Part shown: positions 1 through 8,601 of the stretch, piece after piece
Layout: each line of letters starts with the position of its first letter
Numbering within the stretch: position 1 is the first letter of the stretch
Assembly: GCF_013410775.1 (NCBI RefSeq)
Contig: NZ_JACCFH010000001.1
Span: forward strand, 310,001-374,000
Direction of reading: 5' to 3'
From: Sphaerotilus montanus
GTDB taxonomy: Bacteria > Pseudomonadota > Gammaproteobacteria > Burkholderiales > Burkholderiaceae_C
Length of the DNA stretch: 64,000 nucleotides
Made by a program: the position numbers and the translations under genes
Notes under the pieces: model-generated
What the model was told of the DNA's origin: nothing
The model's input: the letters and a program-made list of their open reading frames with translations, nothing else
The model's database searches: none

Positions 1-416
1 AAGTAGGCCGACAGGCCCGTCGCCGCCAGTTCGGCATTGCCGTTGGACAGCGCCAGCAGCGGAAAGCGCGCGGCCAGCCGCTCCAGCGCCGGCCGGACAT
101 CGGCGTACCACTGCACCTGCTGGCGCTCGGCGAAGAACACGTCGAAGGCCGGCTCGGCCAGCGCCGGGTCATCGCCGACCGAGGCCAGCGCCTCGCGCAG
201 CGTGATCAGGCGCAGCGCGGTCAGGTCGTGGGCCAGTTCGGGGTGGCGGCGCGCGACCTCGCCGCGCAGGCGCTGCAGCGTCGGCACATCAAAGGCCGCA
301 GCGGTGGCCGGCGCGTGGGTACGCAGCCAGTCCTGCAGCACGGCTTCGGCGCGCAGCAGCGTGGGCAGGACGGGCCAGAGGGTGTCGTCCAGATCGAGGG
401 TGAGGGCAGCAATCAT
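1..416 (-). CDS. HAD-family hydrolase, N-terminal part (cut by window edge)
   Basis: The reading frame runs off the left edge, so about 138 codons of the N-terminal part are present. The start ATG lies at 416-414. The protein opens with the HAD nucleophile motif DLDDTLW (residues 8-14), where the first Asp would form the phospho-enzyme. Near the edge it shows LALSNGN, the usual HAD motif II Ser with its SNG context. A phosphatase or related phosphotransfer role in the cytoplasm is known for the family; the substrate cannot be read from this part. It is transcribed away from hemH, whose start is 57 bp distant, so the two may share a divergent promoter region. Confidence 0.85.
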   Translation of the reverse strand, partial: MIAALTLDLDDTLWPVLPTLLRAEAVLQDWLRTHAPATAAAFDVPTLQRLRGEVARRHPELAHDLTALRLITLREALASVGDDPALAEPAFDVFFAERQQVQWYADVRPALERLAARFPLLALSNGNAELAATGLSAY

Positions 417-472
417 CCGCGCAGTGTCCCCGAAGCACGGGAATTTGCTGGCTCGGCGAGAATGCACCCGCC

Positions 473-1570
473 ATGAAAACCCAACCCGAACCCGAATACC
501 GCCACGGCAGCCCGGCCCGCGTCGGCGTGCTGCTCGTCAACCTCGGCACGCCGGACGCGCCGACCGCCCCGGCGGTGCGGCGCTACCTGGCGCAGTTCCT
601 CAGCGACCAGCGGGTGGTGGAGATTCCCGCCGCGGTGTGGAAGCCGATCCTGCACGGCATCATCCTGCGCACCCGCCCGGCCAAGTCCGCCGCCAAGTAC
701 GCCAGCATCTGGACGCCCGAAGGCTCGCCGCTGGCGGTCTGGACGCGCAAGCAGGCCGAACTGCTGCAGGCCAGCGTCACCGCCCACGGCCTGGCGATCA
801 CCGTGCGCCACGCGATGCGCTACGGCAGCCCGTCCATCGCCAGCGAACTCGATGCGCTGAAGGCCGCCGGCTGCGACCGCATCCTGGTCGTGCCGATGTA
901 CCCGCAGTATTCGGGCACGACCACCGCCAGCGTGATGGACGACGTGCACCACTGGCAGTTGCGCCAGCGCACGCTGCCCGAGATCCGCTGGATCCGCCAG
1001 CACCACGACGATGAAGGCTACATCGACGCCCTCGCCCGCCGCGTGCAGGACCACTGGGCGCGCGAAGGCCGTGGCGACCACCTGCTGCTGAGCTTCCACG
1101 GCGTGCCCGAGCGCACGCTGACGCTCGGCGACCCCTACCACTGCCACTGCTACAAGACCGCGCGCCTGCTCGGCGAGCGGCTCGGGCTGGACAAGGACGC
1201 GCTCTCGCTGAGCTTCCAGAGCCGCTTCGGCAAGGCCAAGTGGCTGGAGCCCTACACCGAGCCCACGTTGCAGGCGCTGGCGAAGAAGGGCGTGAAGCAT
1301 CTGCAGATCTTCTGCCCCGGTTTCTCGGCCGACTGTCTGGAAACGCTGGAGGAAATCGCCATCGAGGGCAAGCACGTCTTTCTCAAGGCGGGCGGACAGC
1401 GCTACGACCACATCCCCTGCCTCAACGACCACCCGGCGTGGATCGACGCGCTGCACGGGCTGGTCGAGCGCCACACGGCGGGCTGGGCCGTGCGCGCCGA
1501 TGCGCAGCCGCGGGCCGCACTGCTCGAAGGCCAGCGCCAGCGGGCGCTGGCGCTCGGCGCCAAGGTCTGA
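473..1570 (+). CDS. hemH: Ferrochelatase
   Basis: The 365-residue protein matches ferrochelatase along its length. The enzyme inserts Fe2+ into protoporphyrin IX, the last step of protoheme synthesis. Visible landmarks are LLVNLGTPDAP (residues 20-30), the metal-binding/catalytic His209 in LLSFHGVPE, SFQSRFG, and the FCPGFSADCLETLEE stretch with the conserved acidic residues. The length is typical of proteobacterial HemH. The ATG at 473 is the first start consistent with the family N-terminus. It stands alone on the plus strand and converges on kynB with only 2 bp between stops. Confidence 0.96.
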   Translation: MKTQPEPEYRHGSPARVGVLLVNLGTPDAPTAPAVRRYLAQFLSDQRVVEIPAAVWKPILHGIILRTRPAKSAAKYASIWTPEGSPLAVWTRKQAELLQASVTAHGLAITVRHAMRYGSPSIASELDALKAAGCDRILVVPMYPQYSGTTTASVMDDVHHWQLRQRTLPEIRWIRQHHDDEGYIDALARRVQDHWAREGRGDHLLLSFHGVPERTLTLGDPYHCHCYKTARLLGERLGLDKDALSLSFQSRFGKAKWLEPYTEPTLQALAKKGVKHLQIFCPGFSADCLETLEEIAIEGKHVFLKAGGQRYDHIPCLNDHPAWIDALHGLVERHTAGWAVRADAQPRAALLEGQRQRALALGAKV

Positions 1571-1572
1571 CG

Positions 1573-2202
1573 CTACAGCGCCCGCAGCACCGCCCGCACC
1601 GGCGACGCATCCGCCAGCACCAGCCGGAGTGGCAAGGCGATCAGTTCATAGTCGCCTGCAGGCACCTCGTCCAGCACGAGGTTCTCCAGCACCCGCAGAT
1701 CCAGCTGCAGCAGCCGCTGGTGGCTCTCCAGGGTCTCGCTGGACGCCGGATCGACCGAGGGTGTGTCGATGCCCACCAGCCGCACGCCCTGCCCCGCCAG
1801 CCAGTCGATCGTCTCGGGGGCCAGCGCCGTGAAATCGGTCGTCCAGACCGTCGCGGCCCGCTGGCAGGTGCGCACCAGCACCCGCGGCGGGAGGTGTTCC
1901 GCGGCATGCCACAGGTGCTCCGGGCGGACAAGCGGCCCGCAGCCGATCGCATGGACCACGCGACAGGGCCCCAGGAATGGCGCGAGATCGACCTCGCCGA
2001 TCGACGGGGCACCATCGGCGTAATGCAGCGGGGCGTCGGCATGGGCACCGAGGTGGGGCGAGAACGTGACCGCACTGACGTTGGCGGCGCATCCGGGGCC
2101 CAGCCGGGCGGTCCAGTGCTGGACGTACGCCTGGTCCCCCGGGAAGACCGGGGTCGCGGGACCGACCGGTGGCGAGATGTCCCACAGCCGCCGCGCGCTC
2201 AC
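1573..2202 (-). CDS. kynB: Kynurenine formamidase (cyclase family)
   Basis: The 209-residue protein has the cyclase-family metal-binding signature HLGAHADAPLH (His50, His54, Asp56, His60) and the N-terminal WDISPPVGPATPVFPGD segment characteristic of KynB. KynB hydrolyses N-formyl-L-kynurenine to kynurenine and formate in tryptophan catabolism. No kynA or kynU lies beside it, so the pathway context is not visible here. The start overlaps the stop of the upstream PIN-like gene (ATGA), indicating translational coupling. Specific assignment to KynB rather than another cyclase-family amidohydrolase rests on the N-terminal match. Confidence 0.88.
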   Translation of the reverse strand: MSARRLWDISPPVGPATPVFPGDQAYVQHWTARLGPGCAANVSAVTFSPHLGAHADAPLHYADGAPSIGEVDLAPFLGPCRVVHAIGCGPLVRPEHLWHAAEHLPPRVLVRTCQRAATVWTTDFTALAPETIDWLAGQGVRLVGIDTPSVDPASSETLESHQRLLQLDLRVLENLVLDEVPAGDYELIALPLRLVLADASPVRAVLRAL

Positions 2203-2816
2203 GGTGCCGGAGTCTCCGAAGACAACGGATCGGACACCAGCAGATCGAAGGCACTGAAGGCCTGCGCCAGATCGCTGAAGACGCCCTTGTCGAGCGGTGA
2301 CAAGGGCGCCACGGAGGCCGCCGCGCTGGCGTCCTGCACATCCAGCGGCAGGCTGAGCTGCGGCGGCACGCCGAGCGAGGCAATGTCCCCCATCGACACG
2401 AAGGCCACGCCGGCCAGCGCCGCCGCCGCATCGAGCCGCGGCGCCTCGCCGACCAGCGCAGCCTGCCGCACGACGGCCAGCGCCACCAGCTGCCGCTGCT
2501 CGCGGCTGGCGCGGGACCAGCGGTCGTCGTCGGTCGTGCTGGCGAAGGTGTGCAGGCGGACCAGTTCACGGGCGGCACGCTCGTCGAACGCCGCCACCTC
2601 GACCGGCCGCGCCAGCCGCAGCGCCTTGAACGCGGCCTCGCCCGCCGGACCGGTCTCGACCAGCCAGTCGGCCAGCATGGCGGCCGGGATCAGCAGCGTG
2701 GCGCGCTGCCGCTGGGCTTCGGCGAGCCAGGCCTGGCGGTGCTCATCGTGGGCCGGATCGCTGTCCAGGCGCAGCAGCCAGGCCAGCGCATCCGCATCGA
2801 GGAGACACCGCAGCAT
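2199..2816 (-). CDS. PIN-like domain protein of unknown function
   Basis: This 205-residue protein begins LLDADALAWLLR, which resembles the first acidic strand of PIN-fold nucleases. It has a later acidic/helical stretch around DDDRWSRASREQRQLVALAV. No partner antitoxin is adjacent, so a toxin role is not supported. It lies 3 bp downstream of the tctA stop region and its stop overlaps the kynB start. It may therefore be co-transcribed with the transporter and kynB. The C-terminal half is Ala/Ser-rich and unrecognised. The PIN assignment is a fold-level guess; that the gene is real is supported by frame, spacing and coupling. Confidence 0.7.
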   Translation of the reverse strand: MLRCLLDADALAWLLRLDSDPAHDEHRQAWLAEAQRQRATLLIPAAMLADWLVETGPAGEAAFKALRLARPVEVAAFDERAARELVRLHTFASTTDDDRWSRASREQRQLVALAVVRQAALVGEAPRLDAAAALAGVAFVSMGDIASLGVPPQLSLPLDVQDASAAASVAPLSPLDKGVFSDLAQAFSAFDLLVSDPLSSETPAP

Positions 2817-2819
2817 GGA

Positions 2820-4313
2820 TCACCCTTTCTTCCTCAGTTTCATCAGGCGCGGCAAGACTAGCACCATCAGCACCACCACCAGCAGCGTCAGCGACATCGG
2901 CCGCTCCAGGAACACGCCCCACTTGCCTTCGCCGATGGACAGCGCGTTGCGCATCTGCGCTTCGGCGAGCGGGCCGAGGATCATGCCGACGATCACCGGT
3001 GCGGTCGGGAAGCTGAAGCGCCGCATCACCACGCCGAGCAGGCCGATCGCGAACATCAGGAACAGGTCGAACGCACTCTGGCGCATGCCGTAGACACCGA
3101 CCGTCGCGAAGATCAGGATGCCCGCGTACAGGTAGCTCTTCGGGATCTTCAGCAGCTTGACCCACAGACCCACCAGCGGCAGGTTCAGGATCAGCAGCAT
3201 CACGTTGCCGATGTAGAGCGAGGCGATCAGTGCCCAGACCAGCGTGGCGTTGGTGTCGAAGAGCTGCGGACCGGGCTGGATACCGTAGTTCTGGAACGCG
3301 CCCAGCAGGATCGCCGTCGTGTTCGAGGTCGGGATGCCCAGCGTCAGCAGCGGGATCAGCGTGGCGGTGATCGCGGCGTTGTTGGCCGCTTCCGGACCGG
3401 CCACACCCTCGATCGCACCCGTGGTGCCGAACTCTTCCTTGTGCTTCGACAGCTTCTTCTCGGTCGCGTAGCTCAGGAAGGTCGGGATCTCGCTGCCGCC
3501 GGCCGGGATGGTGCCGAAGGGGAAGCCGATGAAGGTCGCGCGCAGCCACGCCGGCCACGAGCGGCGCCATTCCAGCCTGGTCATGTGGACCGAGGTCAGC
3601 GTGTTCTGCGTCTCGACCACGCGGCCCTGGAACAGCACCGCGTACAGCGCCTCGGCCACCGCGAACAGGCCGACCGCGACCAGCACGACTTCCATGCCGT
3701 CCATGAATTCGGGCACCCCGCCGGTGTAGCGGGCCTGGCCGGAGATCTGGTCGATGCCGATCAGGCCCATCGCCAGACCGACACCGAGCGCCGTCAGGCC
3801 GCGCAGCGTGCTCTGACCCAGCACCGCGCTGACGGTGCAGAAGGCCAGCAGCATCAGCATGAAGTATTCCGGCGGGCCGAGACGGATGGCGTAGGTGGCC
3901 ACGAGCGGCGCGAACATCGTCACCAGCACGGTGGCGATGGTGCCGGCCACGAACGAGCCGATCGCCGCGGTGGCCAGTGCCGCCCCGGCACGGCCGTTCT
4001 TGGCCATCTTGTTGCCTTCGAGTGCGGTGACCATCGAGCCGGCCTCGCCCGGCGTGTTCAGCAGGATCGAGGTGGTCGAGCCGCCATACATCGCGCCGTA
4101 GTAGATGCCGGCGAAGAAGATCATCGACGCCGTCGGCTCCACCTTCAGCGTGATCGGCAGCAGCATCGCCACCGCGGTGGCCGGGCCGATGCCGGGCAGC
4201 ACGCCGACCGCCGTGCCCAGCGTGCAGCCGACCAGCGCCCACAGCAGGTTGATGGGCGTGCCCGCCGTCAGGAAGCCCTGCAGCAGGTTGTTCCAGATGT
4301 GCAGTGCATCCAT
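2820..4313 (-). CDS. tctA: Tripartite tricarboxylate transporter large permease (TctA family)
   Basis: The 497-residue integral membrane protein has about 12 hydrophobic segments. It matches TctA along its length: the early [17 protein letters not shown] loop, the [14 protein letters not shown] motif, and [12 protein letters not shown] further on. TctA forms the translocation channel of secondary tripartite carriers that import tri- and dicarboxylates using a periplasmic receptor. It is the last transporter gene of the tctCBA set. The Na+ or H+ coupling ion and the substrate cannot be told from sequence. Confidence 0.95.
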   Translation of the reverse strand: MDALHIWNNLLQGFLTAGTPINLLWALVGCTLGTAVGVLPGIGPATAVAMLLPITLKVEPTASMIFFAGIYYGAMYGGSTTSILLNTPGEAGSMVTALEGNKMAKNGRAGAALATAAIGSFVAGTIATVLVTMFAPLVATYAIRLGPPEYFMLMLLAFCTVSAVLGQSTLRGLTALGVGLAMGLIGIDQISGQARYTGGVPEFMDGMEVVLVAVGLFAVAEALYAVLFQGRVVETQNTLTSVHMTRLEWRRSWPAWLRATFIGFPFGTIPAGGSEIPTFLSYATEKKLSKHKEEFGTTGAIEGVAGPEAANNAAITATLIPLLTLGIPTSNTTAILLGAFQNYGIQPGPQLFDTNATLVWALIASLYIGNVMLLILNLPLVGLWVKLLKIPKSYLYAGILIFATVGVYGMRQSAFDLFLMFAIGLLGVVMRRFSFPTAPVIVGMILGPLAEAQMRNALSIGEGKWGVFLERPMSLTLLVVVLMVLVLPRLMKLRKKG

Positions 4314-4314
4314 G

Positions 4315-4845
4315 TCAGAGCCATCCCGTGGCGGTGAGTCCGGGCAGGCTGATGGCCAGCGCCTTCGTGAACATCCAGTAGACCGGCGCCGAAATGGCGA
4401 TGCCGATCAGGCTGTCGGTGATCCAGGCGCGCGGGCGCAGGTCCAGCCGCCCCTCCGACGCCTTGAAGCCGCGCACCGCCAGCACGAAGCACAGGGCGCA
4501 GCTGAGGATGAAGCCGATCTTCGTGATCAGCAACGCGTTGAGGAGGATGCCGGCAGTGACCCAGGCGAAGCCGGGCCAGTCGCCCCGGTCGGCGCCGTCG
4601 GTCTCGTCCATGTCGCGGAAGCCGCCGGTGCGGGCCTCCCAGACAAGCCAGACGCCGCACAGGCCGAGCAGTCCCGACACCACCCAGGGCAGGAAATTCG
4701 GACCGACACCAGCGTAGCCCGCATCGGAAGAAATGGAGGTCGCCCCCCACGCCAGACCCAGTGCCAGCACCACCACACCGGCACCCAGCCAGGTCTGGTG
4801 GCGCCGGGCATCGGCCGGCAAAGCGTCACGCACCGTGTCGGTCAT
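4315..4845 (-). CDS. tctB: Tripartite tricarboxylate transporter small permease (TctB family)
   Basis: The 176-residue protein has four predicted membrane helices (roughly residues 20-40, 50-70, 95-125 and 145-165) in the TctB pattern. It shows a cytoplasmic linker rich in Asp around residues 75-90. TctB is the small membrane subunit that works with TctA. Its stop is 1 bp from the tctA start and its start is 3 bp from the tctC stop, so the three genes form a tight operon. Confidence 0.92.
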   Translation of the reverse strand: MTDTVRDALPADARRHQTWLGAGVVVLALGLAWGATSISSDAGYAGVGPNFLPWVVSGLLGLCGVWLVWEARTGGFRDMDETDGADRGDWPGFAWVTAGILLNALLITKIGFILSCALCFVLAVRGFKASEGRLDLRPRAWITDSLIGIAISAPVYWMFTKALAISLPGLTATGWL

Positions 4846-4848
4846 GGC

Positions 4849-5808
4849 TCAGATCATCCCGGCCTTGACCATCGTCGCCCGCAGCGACGCGAACTCGCGC
4901 TCGACGAACTCGTCGAAGGCCGTGCCTGCCAGCCAGGCGTCGGTCCAGCCGTTCTTCTCCATCGCCTCGGCCCAGGCCTTGGACTTGACGGTCTTCTGCA
5001 GCAGGTCGGTCAGCGCCTTGCGCTGGGCGGGCGTGATGCCGGGGGCACCGTAGACCCCGCGCCAGTTGCCGATCTCGACGTTGAAGCCCTGCTCCTTCAT
5101 CGTCGGCACGTTCGGCGCCAGCTTCAGGCGGGTCGGCGAAGTGACGCCGATCGGGCGCATCTTGCCGGACTCGATGTACTGCTGGAACTCGCTGTAGCCG
5201 CTGCCGCCGACCGAGACGTTGCCACCCAGGATGGCCGCGATCGCCTCGCCGCCGCCACGGAAAGGCACGTAGTTGATCTTCGTCGCGTCGACACCGATCT
5301 CGCGCGCCAGCATGGCCGCGGCGATGTGCTCGGTCGATCCACGCGAACCACCGCCCCACTTGACGCTGCCGGCATCCTTCCTGACGGCCTCGACGACGTC
5401 CTTCATCGTCTTGAACGGCGACTCGGCCGGCACCACGAAGACGTTGTATTCGCTGGACAGGCGCGCGATCGGCGTCGCGGCGGTCAGCGAGACCGGCGGC
5501 TTGCCGGTGATGATGCCGCCGATCATCACGGCGCCCATCACCATCAGCGTGTTCGGGTCGCCCTTGCTGCCGTTGACGAACTGCGCCAGACCGATCGCAC
5601 CGGCCGCACCGCCCTTGTTCTCGTACTGCACGGTGCTGACCGCGCCGGCGTCCTGCATCGCCTTGCCCAGCGCGCGGCCGGTGCCGTCCCAGCCACCGCC
5701 CGGATTGGCCGGGATCATCATCTTGAGGTTGACATCGGCGGCCTGCGCGGGCAGCACGCCCGCAGCGGCCATGGCGGCCAGGGACTTGAGGAAGGTGTCG
5801 CGACGCAT
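4849..5808 (-). CDS. tctC: Tripartite tricarboxylate transporter substrate-binding protein (TctC/Bug family)
   Basis: The 319-residue protein carries an export signal (MRRDTFLKSLAAMAAAGVLPAQAAD, cleavage after AQA). The mature part starts with the Bug-family MIPANPGGGWDGTGR signature that binds a carboxylate of the ligand. Bug receptors bind citrate, other carboxylic acids, amino acids or nicotinate; the ligand here is unknown. It is the first gene of the operon. The start ATG is preceded by AGGAG within the reverse strand. It is divergent from tctDE, which probably controls it. Confidence 0.95.
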   Translation of the reverse strand: MRRDTFLKSLAAMAAAGVLPAQAADVNLKMMIPANPGGGWDGTGRALGKAMQDAGAVSTVQYENKGGAAGAIGLAQFVNGSKGDPNTLMVMGAVMIGGIITGKPPVSLTAATPIARLSSEYNVFVVPAESPFKTMKDVVEAVRKDAGSVKWGGGSRGSTEHIAAAMLAREIGVDATKINYVPFRGGGEAIAAILGGNVSVGGSGYSEFQQYIESGKMRPIGVTSPTRLKLAPNVPTMKEQGFNVEIGNWRGVYGAPGITPAQRKALTDLLQKTVKSKAWAEAMEKNGWTDAWLAGTAFDEFVEREFASLRATMVKAGMI

Positions 5809-5963
5809 GGGAGAACTCCTGGGCGGATGGTGGTGGGACGGTTCTGAACGGGACAGGGAGGATGGTCGCCGCGCTGTCTGTCAAACGGCTGTCCGGGGAC
5901 CTAGGGGAAATGCGGGGTTCCGGTCGGACAGGATCGATTCCCGGACGCGCTAGGCTTGCCACC

Positions 5964-6644
5964 ATGAAACTCCTGCTGATCGAAGACAACGCCACGATGC
6001 AGACCACGCTGCGCCGCGCCTTCGAGCGGCGCGGCATCCAGGTCGTCAGCTGCGACGACGGCGCCCGCGCGCTCGACCGCTGGGAAGCGAGCCAGCCCGA
6101 TGTCGTGCTGCTCGACCTGAGCCTGCCCGGGCTGGACGGGCTGGAGGTGCTCAGCCGCGCCCGCAGCGCCGGCTGGAGCACGCCCGTGGTGATCCTGACC
6201 GCCCGTGGCACGGTGGGTGACCGCATCCTGGGCCTGAACACCGGTGCGGACGACTACCTCGCGAAACCGTTCGATCTGGACGAACTGGAGGCCCGGGTGC
6301 GGGCGCTGGTGCGCCGCTCCGGTGCCGCCTCCGGCGGAGCGGGCCGACCGCCGGACGCCTTCTGCGGCCTGCGCGTGGACGCCGACAGCGGCGCCGTCTA
6401 CCTGCACGATGCGCCGATGGAGCTGACCGCGCGCGAACTCGCCCTGATGCGCGCGCTGCTCGCGCGGCCCGGCCACGCGGTGGCGCGCGAGCGGCTGTTC
6501 GATCTGGTGTTCCCGGGGGAAGCCGACGTGCAGGCCGAGGCCATCGAGGTGGTCGTCTACCGTCTGCGCAAGAAGCTTGCCCAGACCGGCGCACAGCTTG
6601 TCACGCTGCGCGGCCTGGGCTATCTGCTCAAGGCCGTGCCCTGA
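5964..6644 (+). CDS. tctD: OmpR/PhoB-type response regulator (TctD-like)
   Basis: The 226-residue protein has a receiver domain (residues 1-115; acidic IEDN pocket, phospho-acceptor Asp51 in LLDLSLPGLDG, conserved Lys in YLAKPFDLDEL). This is followed by a winged-helix DNA-binding domain (about 130-225). The frame is open upstream, but ATG 5964 gives the family N-terminus MKLLLIEDN. Position opposite tctCBA and the downstream sensor kinase indicate that it activates the transporter in response to substrate, as TctD does in Salmonella. The 155 bp between it and tctC should hold the binding sites; I could not pick them out. Confidence 0.93.
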   Translation: MKLLLIEDNATMQTTLRRAFERRGIQVVSCDDGARALDRWEASQPDVVLLDLSLPGLDGLEVLSRARSAGWSTPVVILTARGTVGDRILGLNTGADDYLAKPFDLDELEARVRALVRRSGAASGGAGRPPDAFCGLRVDADSGAVYLHDAPMELTARELALMRALLARPGHAVARERLFDLVFPGEADVQAEAIEVVVYRLRKKLAQTGAQLVTLRGLGYLLKAVP

Positions 6645-6649
6645 CCTCC

Positions 6650-8140
6650 ATGCCGGACCGCCTGTCGCTCCTTGCACGCTGGCGCCAGCTGCACGAGCAC
6701 CTGTCGCTGCGCGCCTACCTGCTGCTCGGCATCCTGGGGCCGGTGGTGGTGCTGGTGCTGGTCAACACCCTCAGCGTCTACCGGGAGGCCCTGGAATCGG
6801 CCGACACCGCCTACGACCGCCCCCTGCTGGCATCGGCCAAGTCGATCGGCGAGCATCTGGACATCGCCCGCGATGCCCATGGCCAGGGCACGGTCGTCAC
6901 GGCCACCGTGCCCTACTCCGCGCTCGAAGCCTTCGAGGCCGACAACCGCAGCCGGATGTACTTCCGCGTCAGCGACACGCAGGGCCGGATGATCTCGGGC
7001 TTCGAGGACCTGCCCGTCTGGCACGGCCAGCTGCCCGCGCGCAGCGTCTATGCCGCGCTGGTCGATTTCTACGACGCCGAGTTCCGCGGCCAGCCGGTGC
7101 GGGTGGCCGTGCTGCTGCAGCCGGTGGCCGGGAGCGAGGGGGTCGGCATGGCCGTGATCCAGGTCGCCGAGACGCTGGAGCTGCGCCGCACGCTGGCCCG
7201 TGCGCTGCTGCTGGGCACGCTGTGGCGGCAGGCCGCGCTGATCGCGGTGATCGCGGGCGTGGTGGTCTGGGTCGTGCAGCGGGCGACGCGGCCGGTGCGC
7301 CAGCTCAGCGCCCAGCTGCAGCAGCGCGGCGACGGCGACCTGACCCCGCTCGTGGCCGACGAGGCCCCGCGCGAGCTGCAACCGCTGATCGATGCCAACA
7401 ACGCGATGATGGCGCGGCTGTCCCAGCTGCTCGACCACCAGAAACGCTTCGTGCGCGACGCCTCGCACCAGCTGCGCACCCCGCTGGCCGTGCTCAAGAC
7501 GCAGGTCCAGTCGGCCCGCCGTGGCGACATCGATGCCAGGCAGGCACTGGCCGAGATCGAGCACACCGTGGACGGTGCCACCGAACTGGCCAACCAGATG
7601 CTGGCACTCGCCAAGGTCGAACAACTGCGCCAGCAGGGCCAGGCGCCGGTGCTGGACTGGGACCGCCTGGTGCGCGACGTGGCGCTCGACCTCTCCGCGC
7701 TGATCGCCGACCACGGGCTGGAGTTCTCGATCGAGACCGACAACGCCCCCGTGCGCGCCCACGCCTGGGCCCTGCGGGAACTCGTGCGCAACCTGCTGCA
7801 CAACGCCATCAAGTGCTCCCCCGATGGCTCGGCGCTCGCCATCCGGCTGCGCAGCGACCCGCGCCACGCCACGCTGACGATTGCCGACAGCGGCCCTGGC
7901 ATCCCGGCTGCGCAGCGCATGCACCTGTTCCGCCCCTTTGCGGCGGGCCGCAGCGCGGACAACCTGCGCTCCGGTGCCGGCCTGGGACTGGCCATCTGCC
8001 AGGAGATCGTGCAGTCGCTCGGCGGTGCGCTGGTGCTGGACAATCGCACCGCCCCCGACGGGCACACCACCGGGCTGGACGCCACCGTGCGCCTGCCCCT
8101 GGCCGATCCACCGCCCTCCGAATCCTTCACCAGCCGATGA
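6650..8140 (+). CDS. tctE: Sensor histidine kinase (TctE-like)
   Basis: The 496-residue inner-membrane kinase has a first membrane helix at residues 22-42, a periplasmic sensory region with a 2CSK-like layout (about 43-190) and a second helix at 191-210. A HAMP-like segment follows, then the H-box with phospho-acceptor His273 in RDASHQLRTPLA. The ATPase domain has the N-box ELVRNLLHNAIK, G1 DSGPGIP and G2 GAGLGLAICQEI. It starts 5 bp after tctD. The family senses tricarboxylates; the actual ligand is unknown. Confidence 0.94.
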   Translation: MPDRLSLLARWRQLHEHLSLRAYLLLGILGPVVVLVLVNTLSVYREALESADTAYDRPLLASAKSIGEHLDIARDAHGQGTVVTATVPYSALEAFEADNRSRMYFRVSDTQGRMISGFEDLPVWHGQLPARSVYAALVDFYDAEFRGQPVRVAVLLQPVAGSEGVGMAVIQVAETLELRRTLARALLLGTLWRQAALIAVIAGVVVWVVQRATRPVRQLSAQLQQRGDGDLTPLVADEAPRELQPLIDANNAMMARLSQLLDHQKRFVRDASHQLRTPLAVLKTQVQSARRGDIDARQALAEIEHTVDGATELANQMLALAKVEQLRQQGQAPVLDWDRLVRDVALDLSALIADHGLEFSIETDNAPVRAHAWALRELVRNLLHNAIKCSPDGSALAIRLRSDPRHATLTIADSGPGIPAAQRMHLFRPFAAGRSADNLRSGAGLGLAICQEIVQSLGGALVLDNRTAPDGHTTGLDATVRLPLADPPPSESFTSR

Positions 8141-8586
8141 GCAGCAAGTCCCGCCCTCCCGCCCCGCCCGCGCCGATGCCAGGCCAGCGCCTCGACAAGT
8201 GGCTGTGGGCCGCACGGTTCTTCAAGACCCGCACCCTGGCGGGTGACGAGATCGAGCGTGGCCGCGTGCTGGTCAATGCCCAGCACGCCAAGCCTTCGCG
8301 CGAAGTGCGACCGGGCGACCGCCTGAGCCTGCGCCAGGGCAACAGCCCGGTGCCACGCGAGGTGCAGGTGCTCGGGCTGTCGGAAGCCCGTGGCCCGGCA
8401 CCCCAGGCGCAACGCCTGTACGCCGAAACACCCGAGAGCATCGCCGCCCAGGCCGAGTGGCAGGTCCGCCGGCCGTACGCGGTCGACCCGGCCGTGGCCA
8501 TGGAGCAGGGCCGCCCCACCAAGGCAGACCGCCGCCAGCTCGTCGAGTGGCAACGCTGGAGCGCGTCGCTCGACGACGAAGCCTGA
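8137..8586 (+). CDS. hslR: S4-domain RNA-binding protein, heat-shock protein 15 family
   Basis: The 149-residue protein has an S4 RNA-binding domain at residues 17-75 (RLDKWLWAARFFKTRTLA, then GRVLVNAQHAKPSREVRPGD) and a basic/hydrophilic tail, the layout of Hsp15. Hsp15 binds free 50S subunits carrying nascent chains after heat stress and helps recycle them. The ATG overlaps the tctE stop (ATGA), so it is coupled to an apparently unrelated kinase gene. The family call is firm; a stress role here is inferred from E. coli. Confidence 0.9.
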   Translation: MSSKSRPPAPPAPMPGQRLDKWLWAARFFKTRTLAGDEIERGRVLVNAQHAKPSREVRPGDRLSLRQGNSPVPREVQVLGLSEARGPAPQAQRLYAETPESIAAQAEWQVRRPYAVDPAVAMEQGRPTKADRRQLVEWQRWSASLDDEA

Positions 8587-8601
8587 CCGCGGCAGCCGCA
8601 G